DNA of 64,000 nt, taken from assembly GCF_000023825.1 (NCBI RefSeq), contig NC_013061.1:868001-932000 (forward strand). Direction: 5' to 3'. Origin of the DNA: Pedobacter heparinus DSM 2366 (GTDB lineage Bacteria; Bacteroidota; Bacteroidia; Sphingobacteriales; Sphingobacteriaceae). Under the pieces are notes generated by a model, which saw only the letters and a program-made list of their open reading frames with translations, made no database searches and was not told where the DNA came from. Both the position numbers and the translations under genes were made by a program. Within the stretch, counting starts at the first letter, position 1; every line of letters starts with the position of its first letter. Below, piece after piece: positions 1 to 6,965 of the stretch.

Positions 1-932
1 GGGCAAACAGAGGTACACCTTCCGCATTCGGTGCAGGTATAGGCATTCATCAGGTTAACCCAGGTCAGGTCGTTTACATCTTTAGCACCAAAGCGGCCCG
101 GAGCAGCCTCTGGCGGTGTAAATGATGGGTCCAGCATAGCCTTTACCTCATTGGTTACACTTTCCATATTTGTAAATTCACCTTTAGGTTCCAGGTTGGA
201 GAAATAAGTGTTTGGAAAAGCAAAGATGATGTGGAAGTGTTTGGAATAGGGCAGATAGTTTAAAAAGGCAAATATGCCAATAATGTGGAACCACCAGCAG
301 CCCCTTTCTATAGCAATTAAGCCTGCCGCCGTATCGGGTAAAAGGTTTTGCAGGAACTGGCTTACCGGAAATGCACCAGCGGCCGTATAATGTCCAAGGC
401 CCATAGCCTGTAATTTTGCGTCAGCTGCATTCATGGTTAAAAAGGCGGTCATGAGTAGGATTTCTGTGATCAGGATGTAATTGGCATCCGATCTGGGCCA
501 GCTTTTCATTTCTACACCACTGAACCTTTTTAATTTAAGGACGTTTCTGCGGATTAAAAAGATGGCGCAGGCCAGCCATACGCCAAGGGCCAGGAATTCA
601 AATGAACCGATGAGTATATTGTATAGGGTGCCCAGGCCACCAAATATGCGGTGGGTGCCAAAAATACCATCTATCATAATTTCCAGTACCTCGATATTAA
701 TGATGACAAAGCCAGCATAGACAATGAGGTGCAGGAAGGCCGGGATAGGCCGGAAAAACATTTTTGTTTGCCCAAATGCTACTTTGAGCATGGTCATCAT
801 TCTTTTTTGTGGCTGATCGGAGCGATTGGCAGCTCTTCCAAGCCGGATGTTACGGATAACTTTTTTTAAGTTATAACTGAACAAGGCGATGGCAGCCAAT
901 GTAATGACAATAAACAGGATTTGTGACACCAT
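1..932 (-). CDS. Membrane-bound Fe-S oxidoreductase (heterodisulfide reductase-related), 3' end outside window
   Basis: Reading the minus strand from the ATG at 930-932 gives an open frame to the window edge, so about 310 residues are visible and the C-terminus is missing. The N-terminal part has several hydrophobic segments (starting MVSQILFIVITLAAIAL), like the NarI/DUF3483-type membrane domain of these proteins. Near the visible end is a ferredoxin-type cluster motif, CTECGRCTSVCP. Known relatives are Fe-S oxidoreductases that pass electrons between quinone and soluble carriers, often beside electron-transfer flavoprotein or cytoplasmic CCG-domain subunits; the expected partner would lie outside the window. 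The exact substrate cannot be told from this fragment. The 211 bp upstream separate it from the divergent tRNA gene. Confidence 0.8.
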   Translation of the reverse strand, partial: MVSQILFIVITLAAIALFSYNLKKVIRNIRLGRAANRSDQPQKRMMTMLKVAFGQTKMFFRPIPAFLHLIVYAGFVIINIEVLEIMIDGIFGTHRIFGGLGTLYNILIGSFEFLALGVWLACAIFLIRRNVLKLKRFSGVEMKSWPRSDANYILITEILLMTAFLTMNAADAKLQAMGLGHYTAAGAFPVSQFLQNLLPDTAAGLIAIERGCWWFHIIGIFAFLNYLPYSKHFHIIFAFPNTYFSNLEPKGEFTNMESVTNEVKAMLDPSFTPPEAAPGRFGAKDVNDLTWVNLMNAYTCTECGRCTSVC

Positions 933-1065
933 TTGAAATATCTTTTATTGTGTGGCTAAGTTAAAATATTTAGCCCAAAACAAATTATTATGCATGCATA
1001 AAACTGTAAAATTTAGAAGGGATTTAAATAAAAAGGGTTTATTTTAAATTATTTTGAAAAAAGAT

Positions 1066-1095
1066 TTTGATGTTCAAAAAAAGACACTACATTTG
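1066..1095 (+). promoter_or_regulatory. Bacteroidota-type promoter of the tRNA-Phe gene
   Basis: TTTG at 1066-1069 is followed, after 18 nt, by TACATTTG at 1088-1095. This matches the -33 TTTG / -7 TAnnTTTG promoter of the Bacteroidota primary sigma factor. The predicted start is near 1102, giving a 40-nt leader before the tRNA. The rest of 933-1143 is AT-rich and holds no other recognisable feature. Confidence 0.7.
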
Positions 1096-1143
1096 CACTC
1101 CCAACCGAGGGGAACATGGTAAAACATGTGGAATAAATAAGAT

Positions 1144-1216
1144 GGTACGGTAGCTCAGTCGGTAGAGCAATGGACTGAAAATCCATGTGTCGCCGGTTCG
1201 ATCCCGGCCCATACCA
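1144..1216 (+). tRNA. tRNA-Phe (anticodon GAA)
   Basis: A full cloverleaf can be drawn. The acceptor arms are 1144-1150 and 1209-1215, with discriminator A1216. The D arm is GCTC/GAGC. The anticodon stem ATGGA/TCCAT encloses loop CTGAAAA with anticodon GAA. The T arm is GCCGG-TTCGATC-CCGGC. The 3' CCA is not encoded. The fifth acceptor pair is C1148 opposite A1211, a mismatch; the other six pairs are canonical. Promoter and terminator both flank it closely, so it is a single-gene unit. Confidence 0.95.
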
Positions 1217-1225
1217 CACTTAGAT

Positions 1226-1261
1226 AAAAAGGCCTTTATTCGAAAGATAAAGGCCTTTTTT
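1226..1261 (+). terminator. Intrinsic terminator of tRNA-Phe
   Basis: A perfect 14-bp stem, arms 1226-1239 and 1247-1260 (core AAAGGCCTTTAT), encloses a 7-nt loop and ends in a T run. It lies 9 nt after the tRNA and closes that transcription unit. Confidence 0.9.
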
Positions 1262-1360
1262 GCGTTTAACACGCTATATTTGTTCGAACTCCACGTGCGT
1301 CTATTCAGACTTATTTTACGAGTTAAATTGCTATATTTAGCCGTTTATATCATCCCAGCT

Positions 1361-1927
1361 ATGACAGAAAATCGAGGAAGACCTAAGCAGGTTTCAACAA
1401 GCCCAGTTCTTTTTTTATCCTGCATATTAATATTCCTTTCCGGCTGCGCATCGCTTCAGCAGGCCTCTACCACAGGAATTAAGAACATATCAAGCCTGAA
1501 TGCCTTCGACGGCATCTATGAGAATCTGTCCATCAAGAAAAGCGAGTCGGAATTCTCTTCGCTATGGAACCAGCTCAACCTAAGCGGGAAATCCGATACC
1601 CTTGATTTCAGCAAGGCAAGAATAGGGCTCAAGGCCGTAGGGAAAGACCAAATCAGGGCTACCTGGGTGGAGGGCGGCATCGAAAAAAAGAGTGTCGTTC
1701 TGAAAGGGAAGCTCAGGGACAATTATTTCGTGTCGCGGCATAAGCGCACCGTCATACCCATACCGCTGATATACGGACAGCTAAAAAATAACCAGTTCCA
1801 GCTGTGGCTGGACAAGGACAATCAGCTCCATGCCGACAGGCTGCAGAACAGGTGGGGATGGGTATTCGTGTTCCTTGCCAGCAACGACAATACGAGTAGC
1901 CATGAATATAAAAGGAAATCCGAGTAG
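1361..1927 (+). CDS. Hypothetical lipoprotein, 188 aa
   Basis: No family is recognised. The open frame runs back into the tRNA and its terminator, so the start must be internal. The ATG at 1361 gives a lipoprotein signal peptide with hydrophobic core PVLFLSCILIFLSGC and acceptor Cys29, so export and lipid anchoring are likely. The mature part, about 160 residues, looks beta-rich (for example KSVVLKGKLRDNYFVSRHK) and has no obvious catalytic motif. It ends 20 nt before the next gene on the same strand, so the two are probably co-transcribed. Together they form the left half of a four-gene cluster of unknown exported proteins just downstream of tRNA-Phe. Confidence 0.65.
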   Translation: MTENRGRPKQVSTSPVLFLSCILIFLSGCASLQQASTTGIKNISSLNAFDGIYENLSIKKSESEFSSLWNQLNLSGKSDTLDFSKARIGLKAVGKDQIRATWVEGGIEKKSVVLKGKLRDNYFVSRHKRTVIPIPLIYGQLKNNQFQLWLDKDNQLHADRLQNRWGWVFVFLASNDNTSSHEYKRKSE

Positions 1928-1947
1928 GGACCATTGACCAAGATAAA

Positions 1948-3036
1948 ATGGACAAGATTATCAGAAAGCTTATGATGGCAGCGGCCTGTCTGCTGTTGGC
2001 AGCATCGGCGGATGGACAAGAATATAGAAACGATACGCTGAGATTCGATATGGATCTCGACCGAAGATTGGATACTGTAATTTTTGACAAGGCCAAGGGC
2101 ATAATCGTATGTAAGCTATCAACCCAGGCATTCAGGGAAATCAAAAGCATGAAGCTGATTTTTGACGGGCGGCAGTCGGGTATCGAAAAAAAAGGAAATG
2201 GGTTTACCTACACTGTTCCGCATATGCGGGCGGGCTACCACTGCGATTTTGCGTACAGCAAGGCGCTTAAGAAAGTACAGATCATCGGAATGAACCGGTA
2301 CGAATTTGGCCCGGCCAATAATGACGGGAGCGGAGAATCAAGCGTCAATCTGCTGACGGACAGCTATTCTGGAATATGGAATTATTATGACATGGAAAAC
2401 AGCAGGCTGGTTGAAATGCCGACAATAAAAAGAAAAATGGTGTTACCCAAGACTTATCTGGAAACTTTTGACGACAAGATCATCAACCAGTACATCAGCC
2501 GGTGCGTAAAGCTTTTCGAAAAGGAAAAAGCAGATCGGATAGGACAACGCAAGACAGCAAACTTTAAGCATTCTTTTTCAGATGCATCGGGCAAAAACAT
2601 GGTATCGGTAAAAGTATATAATCCCTGCGATCTGGCAGCACCGCCCTGGGATGCCGATAAAAATTTTATAGAAGCCAGCCTTGTCAACAGAAAAAATACC
2701 CTGGCGGTAAGATACGATAATCCTGCGCCGGAAATGAGCCTGATATTTTACGACCACAAGGAAATATCCGTTCAAACCATAAACGGCATCAATGCCGTCT
2801 TTATCCCATTTTATTACTGCGGAAACAGCGAGGACCATGACAAGGCAGTTTCTTACCTGATTTTTTACAATGGCAGATCCTATGCCCGTCACTTGGCCTA
2901 TGCATGCACGAAAACGGGATGCAAACTGCAGCAGGAACAAAAAACAATAAAGGGACTGCCTGTCGCGTTAAGCAAGCATTTGATCAAATATTCAAACTCC
3001 AGGCACAAAAACAAAAGAAGCTTTCACCAGGACTGA
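1948..3036 (+). CDS. Hypothetical secreted protein, 362 aa
   Basis: A classical signal peptide (MDKIIRKLMMAAACLLLAA, cleavage probably near ASADGQ) directs export. The mature protein opens with DTLRFDMDLDRRLDTVIFDK, an Asp-rich stretch resembling the Ca-binding loops of VCBS/FG-GAP-like propeller blades; this is resemblance only. The rest shows no motif I can name. Two Cys-containing stretches in the C-terminal third (YYCGNSED and YACTKTGCKL) could form disulfides. It follows the 188-aa lipoprotein by 20 nt and converges on the minus-strand pair after a 13-nt gap. Confidence 0.65.
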   Translation: MDKIIRKLMMAAACLLLAASADGQEYRNDTLRFDMDLDRRLDTVIFDKAKGIIVCKLSTQAFREIKSMKLIFDGRQSGIEKKGNGFTYTVPHMRAGYHCDFAYSKALKKVQIIGMNRYEFGPANNDGSGESSVNLLTDSYSGIWNYYDMENSRLVEMPTIKRKMVLPKTYLETFDDKIINQYISRCVKLFEKEKADRIGQRKTANFKHSFSDASGKNMVSVKVYNPCDLAAPPWDADKNFIEASLVNRKNTLAVRYDNPAPEMSLIFYDHKEISVQTINGINAVFIPFYYCGNSEDHDKAVSYLIFYNGRSYARHLAYACTKTGCKLQQEQKTIKGLPVALSKHLIKYSNSRHKNKRSFHQD

Positions 3037-3049
3037 GCCGAAAGTAACC

Positions 3050-3787
3050 CTAATTGTGTCCGGTTTTATCGTCGGCTGGGTCCAGCCTTCCCAGATAATA
3101 GGTGTACTTCCTTGTCCTGTTCTGGCCCGCAATTTCTACGGTATATGCTTTTACGATAAAGGAGCTGCTGCCAGCCCACCTGATATTCTCGACGCCCCAG
3201 TCTTTAGTCTGGAAGCTCATCAGCTCCGAAATGTGGCCTTTCGTGTGGCTGTCTTTGGCATCCACTGCAAGAACGCCTATAAAGGAACTGTTTCGTTCAT
3301 AAATTGGATTATAATAGTAGGCGAGGAACCGCCCATCTGGCGAGGGTATCGGTACCTCCACTGCATCATCCCCGATGGAAACGATGGAGTAGCGGTCAGC
3401 AGTAATGCTGTCTATGAGTACCAGATCGCTGAACCCGATGTGTTCGGAAACACTGTGGCTGAAAAGCGCATGCATCTTTAGCAGCGGAAAATACCCCGCA
3501 TATTTCCAGCCGCGGAACCCGTCGCCCTGTCCCGGTGAACCGTTGTATTTCTTGAGCCTAAGCCTGCCTTTGCCGCTGGGAATAGCAAGCATGCCCTTAT
3601 CCATCGCAATAGCCTTAGGAATGAGCTGTCCTTGCTGGGGAAGCCTATCAAAGCTTTCCTTCGATGTCACCTCAAAGCGTATCTTGGGCAGGCTGTCATA
3701 GCGGCCGGCATAGCCTACCTTTATTTCGCGGCTTCCCTGACCGTAAGCGGTACCTATAGACAAGAGAAAAATGAAGATCAGTCTCAT
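3050..3787 (-). CDS. Hypothetical secreted protein, 245 aa
   Basis: The start at 3785-3787 gives a clean signal peptide, MRLIFIFLLSIGTAYGQ; the longer open frame would put 20 hydrophilic residues ahead of it and run into the upstream gene. The segment VPIPSPDGRFLAYYYNP looks like one blade of a TolB/WD40-like propeller (PSPDGRxLAY), so a small beta-propeller-like fold is possible, but no function can be assigned. The ATG begins one base after the stop codon of the upstream membrane-protein gene, indicating translational coupling. Two 60-nt lines counted by hand across this pair of genes were 58-60% G+C, against 40-48% in lines sampled elsewhere. Confidence 0.65.
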   Translation of the reverse strand: MRLIFIFLLSIGTAYGQGSREIKVGYAGRYDSLPKIRFEVTSKESFDRLPQQGQLIPKAIAMDKGMLAIPSGKGRLRLKKYNGSPGQGDGFRGWKYAGYFPLLKMHALFSHSVSEHIGFSDLVLIDSITADRYSIVSIGDDAVEVPIPSPDGRFLAYYYNPIYERNSSFIGVLAVDAKDSHTKGHISELMSFQTKDWGVENIRWAGSSSFIVKAYTVEIAGQNRTRKYTYYLGRLDPADDKTGHN

Positions 3788-3788
3788 G

Positions 3789-5009
3789 TTATTTTTTCTT
3801 TGGTTTGACGATATAATAAGTTTTCTCATCCAGCCTGAGGAGTGCAAAATCCAGGCCCTTGGCAGGGTAATAATCTACTGGGCGCGCCCCGCATCCGCCA
3901 TCGGCATTCTGAGCGTACAGGTTGTCAATCCTGAACCTCGCCGTATCGCCATGATGAAAAATCTGGAAGTAGCCCGTACCGTTCCACTGTATCTTCGAAC
4001 CGCTCCCGCATTCCAGCCTGGCGGTCTTATGGAAGTGCTCCAGCCTGATCGCGGCCATGTCTTTCTGCAGTTCAGCTATCTTATTTTTGCTGTCTTGTCT
4101 GCTTTCCTGCACCAGCGTCTTTGCGCCGTCGAATACCCAGAAATATGCGTTCTTGGAATTCGCCGGCCTGATAAGCCCCTTGTCGAATATCAGGCTTCCA
4201 CTACCGACAGTCAGCTCTTCCGCATCCAGACTGTCTGCGATCTTGCCCTGTCTGTCGATTTTGAAGACCTTGAAAAGCGGGGCATTCTTATTTGAACTGG
4301 CGTAGTGCAGGCTAATAATGAACTCGCCTCTTTCCTCGAGGTAATAGGGCTGCGAGGCGGTATAGTCTGGACCGGCATCCAGCAGGAGCGATATTTCCAG
4401 ACCCTGATACTGAACGTCCTCGCCGAGGCTTTTATAGGCAGTATATTTCGGATCAAGCGCGGGCTGGCTTATTTTTTTCGCCCAATAGAAGCCCGCAACG
4501 CTCAGTACGAATGCCCCTGCCATAGAAAGCGCAAACAGTAGGTTGGCATTGAAAAGAGACCTGGCCGCTGGGATATCCTTCGGAAGCGAAAAATATAAAC
4601 CGCCTCCTATGATGACTGATACAACAGCGATATACAGCAGGTGCGACTGAAAAAAGCCTTTCAGGATGGCCGAATATCCGGGGAAGTCTGCGAACGCAGG
4701 GATGGAAGAGGTTCCGTATGCCAACCAGAAGAGCAGCAGGATGCACAGGAATGGAAGCAATACCATAGAGACTGCGTTCGGATAAATCAGCCCGGAAATG
4801 GCCATATGGGCAACGAGCCTTACCATTAGCGTGCATAGGACAAGCGCCGCGCCGCATAAAAGCCAGAATACGATTGCGCTGCCCATGCTCAGGAAGGAAC
4901 CGCCCTTGCCGGAGTAATAGAAATAGGTGAACAGGAGAATAGCTGCCGCAAGCAGGGCTGACTTGATATTCATGCTGAGATTGTCCATACACAGGAGTTT
5001 ATTTGGCAA
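3789..5009 (-). CDS. Hypothetical inner-membrane protein with periplasmic C-terminal domain
   Basis: The first 180 residues hold about five hydrophobic segments (for example SALLAAAILLFTYFYY, AIVFWLLCGAALVLCTLMV and LLFALSMAGAFVLSVAGFY). A soluble domain of about 220 residues follows, ending in a basic VKPKKK tail. No family is recognised. The soluble part includes a stretch like the read-outs of sensor or immunity-type proteins (FKVFKIDRQGKIADSLDAEE), but that is too weak to name. Starts at 5009, 4988 and 4973 are all possible and none has a clear ribosome-binding site; the longest is given. It is coupled to the following 245-aa secreted protein. From 5010 to 5190 nothing recognisable is seen. 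Confidence 0.6.
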   Translation of the reverse strand: MPNKLLCMDNLSMNIKSALLAAAILLFTYFYYSGKGGSFLSMGSAIVFWLLCGAALVLCTLMVRLVAHMAISGLIYPNAVSMVLLPFLCILLLFWLAYGTSSIPAFADFPGYSAILKGFFQSHLLYIAVVSVIIGGGLYFSLPKDIPAARSLFNANLLFALSMAGAFVLSVAGFYWAKKISQPALDPKYTAYKSLGEDVQYQGLEISLLLDAGPDYTASQPYYLEERGEFIISLHYASSNKNAPLFKVFKIDRQGKIADSLDAEELTVGSGSLIFDKGLIRPANSKNAYFWVFDGAKTLVQESRQDSKNKIAELQKDMAAIRLEHFHKTARLECGSGSKIQWNGTGYFQIFHHGDTARFRIDNLYAQNADGGCGARPVDYYPAKGLDFALLRLDEKTYYIVKPKKK

Positions 5010-5190
5010 CAGGGTGCTTTTTTAGTTTAAAATGGCTGCACGCGTACAGGCCAGTCTGTATGCTAAGTTAAGGATCAGATTGTGATTTTAGCTATCGCCT
5101 TCGTATTTAATGGGAATACACCCATGTATGTGCCATCGTTTTTTTTAATGGGGGATTTTTTCAAAGATCATACAACATGTAAGTTCAGGT

Positions 5191-5901
5191 CTATATCGCA
5201 GAATTGTTAAGGGCCTTAAAGGCTGAGATGTACTTGTCTATATAAAACTGTTTACTGGCCGTTTTATATTGCATGATAAATCTTGGATGTTCCAGTGCTA
5301 CAATCCTTTTAAAGAATTTGTATTGGGCATTAACCTTCATCAGGAACTTCTCGTTTTTGCCGGTACCTAAGCAAAAGCAGGTATCGGTTGTGATACCGAG
5401 TGTTAGCTGCTTGCGGATATTTTCAATGATAAATTCATAAACTGCTTTTTCCAGCGCTTTGCTATCGTAATAATTATAGTTTTTTTCTTTCCCGTTTGCG
5501 GCAATAGAAGTAAAGCCAAGGGGGCAGGGTGAACTGATGTAAAACTGTTTGTAAAAAGCTTCAGCGCCACCAAAAGCATTGATCATTTCATAGATAAATA
5601 CTGAGGAAGGTTCGTGTGATAATTTGCCGGAATAGGGGATGTTACATTCCGTGATCAATCGTTTTGGGTCGGTAAAAGGAATTCCGGTCAGTCCCGAGCC
5701 AAACCGGCCAGGGTTGATGCCTAAAATGAGGTATCTGGACTGATTGTCGTTGTAGTATTTATGATAAAAGGCTTCTACAATGTGCATCGTTTGCTCATGT
5801 TCCTTAAATGGGTTCATGATACGTATGCCGGGAGGTAATGTGCTGCCGGTATAGGACAGGTCTTTATTGAACTGGATAACTTTGTCTGCAAAGGTCATCA
5901 T
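5191..5901 (-). CDS. SMUG-like uracil-DNA glycosylase superfamily protein
   Basis: Residues 61-76, GINPGRFGSGLTGIPF, match the first active-site motif of SMUG1-type glycosylases (GxNPGxFGxxxTGxPF). EHPRF at 204-208 fits the second His-containing motif. At 236 aa it has the usual single-domain length. By family it should remove uracil or oxidised pyrimidines from DNA as the first step of base-excision repair in the cytoplasm. Two adjacent ATG codons (5901 and 5898) could start it. It follows the GntR regulator gene by 6 nt on the same strand, so the two share a transcript, although no functional tie is evident. Confidence 0.8.
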   Translation of the reverse strand: MMTFADKVIQFNKDLSYTGSTLPPGIRIMNPFKEHEQTMHIVEAFYHKYYNDNQSRYLILGINPGRFGSGLTGIPFTDPKRLITECNIPYSGKLSHEPSSVFIYEMINAFGGAEAFYKQFYISSPCPLGFTSIAANGKEKNYNYYDSKALEKAVYEFIIENIRKQLTLGITTDTCFCLGTGKNEKFLMKVNAQYKFFKRIVALEHPRFIMQYKTASKQFYIDKYISAFKALNNSAI

Positions 5902-5907
5902 TATGTC

Positions 5908-6639
5908 TTACTCTTTTCGGCTTTCAACGGTATATACAAAACTATCGGCCTTATAATAGCCCAGGTTGTATTCTATAGGCTTATCGCTCTGGTCAAACAC
6001 AAACCTTTTACGGAAAAGAATGGGGCTGTCGGGCTCTATTTCCAGTTTGGCAGCAATAAATTTGTCGGCCGCTTTTGCGCTGATCTCTTCTTTGGACAAT
6101 TGGGCAATTACATGGTGATCTGCTTCCAAGATTTCGTATAAAGGTCTTCTGAACTCCTCCTCGCCTGTTAAGCCGATCCGCGGATGAAAATATGAAACAA
6201 AATAAACAAAGGGCCCTTCCATCCGGCCTCTTAGCCTTTCCAGTTTAAGGATTTTCTGGTCTGTCGAAATTTCGAAGAAGGCAGCGATTTTATCATCCGG
6301 ATAAACCCAGCTGACATGCAGTTCGAAGTTCTTGATGGCAATACCTCTGGCCTGCATTTCCTGGGAGAAGCTTAGCCAGTTGTTGGATTTGGAGCTTACC
6401 GGCATATCGGCAACTTTGGTGCCGACACCTTTTTTTCTGATCAGGAGTCCTTCATATACCAGTTTATTTAGGGCTTGCCTTAAAGTAGTCCTGGAAATAC
6501 CTAGCTGCCTGGCCAGTTCAACCTCATTGGGCAGTAACTTACCATCCTTAAACTGAGGGTCGTTGATCAGTTTGCGTACAAGTTCTTCTGCCTGCAGATG
6601 TAAAGGAACCTGACTTTTGTGATTGATTGTAAGTTTCAT
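5908..6639 (-). CDS. GntR-family transcriptional regulator, HutC/UTRA type
   Basis: The N-terminal winged helix is clear: LPNEVELARQLGISRTTLRQ followed by KGVGTKV, the standard GntR helix-turn-helix and wing. Residues from about 90 to 243 form the UTRA effector domain (ILKLERLRGRMEGPFVYFVSY and the terminal IEYNLGYYKADSFVY). Such proteins bind sugars, often sugar phosphates or amino sugars, and release DNA on binding. The gene is divergent from the mannoside operon that starts at 6966 and is its likely local repressor. The 326-bp intergenic region carries three GTAC-centred sites that could be operators. Confidence 0.88.
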   Translation of the reverse strand: MKLTINHKSQVPLHLQAEELVRKLINDPQFKDGKLLPNEVELARQLGISRTTLRQALNKLVYEGLLIRKKGVGTKVADMPVSSKSNNWLSFSQEMQARGIAIKNFELHVSWVYPDDKIAAFFEISTDQKILKLERLRGRMEGPFVYFVSYFHPRIGLTGEEEFRRPLYEILEADHHVIAQLSKEEISAKAADKFIAAKLEIEPDSPILFRKRFVFDQSDKPIEYNLGYYKADSFVYTVESRKE

Positions 6640-6965
6640 ATTAAAATGTTCATCAAAATCTATGCAATAATATTAAAAATATATGCAAGTACATATTATA
6701 TTTATATGTGTGTACATATTATTGTTTTTAATGGTTTTTATTTTTTGTTACTGAATTTATAGAATTATTTATTTAATGCTTTATAGAAGTGTTTTTTCAG
6801 CTTTAAATTGGTAATTGATTAATAAATAGATAGTAGCAGGTGTTTTGTTTAATGGAAATTGTTGTAAAGAATATTTGTTTTTATAAAATATTATAATTAA
6901 CTATGTATGTACAAACCAAATATAAACTTTAGCCTGTTAACCAAATTCTTTACTTAATCTCCACG
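6640..6965. promoter_or_regulatory. Divergent control region between gntR and the mannoside operon
   Basis: This very AT-rich region contains three short sites with a GTAC core: CAAGTACATA at 6687-6696, TGTGTACATA at 6709-6718 and TATGTACAAA at 6906-6915. The first two are 23 bp apart, about two helical turns. They resemble half-palindromic GntR operators, but no perfect HutC consensus (GTnTAnAC) is seen, so assignment to the adjacent regulator is inferred from position. Confidence 0.4.

Noticed and set aside
1187..1360. Open frame extending the 188-aa lipoprotein back into tRNA-Phe
   Set aside because: It runs through the tRNA and its terminator; the ATG at 1361 begins a proper lipoprotein signal.
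1192..5190. Possible integrative element with att duplication at tRNA-Phe
   Set aside because: No second copy of the tRNA 3' end and no integrase gene could be found up to 5190.
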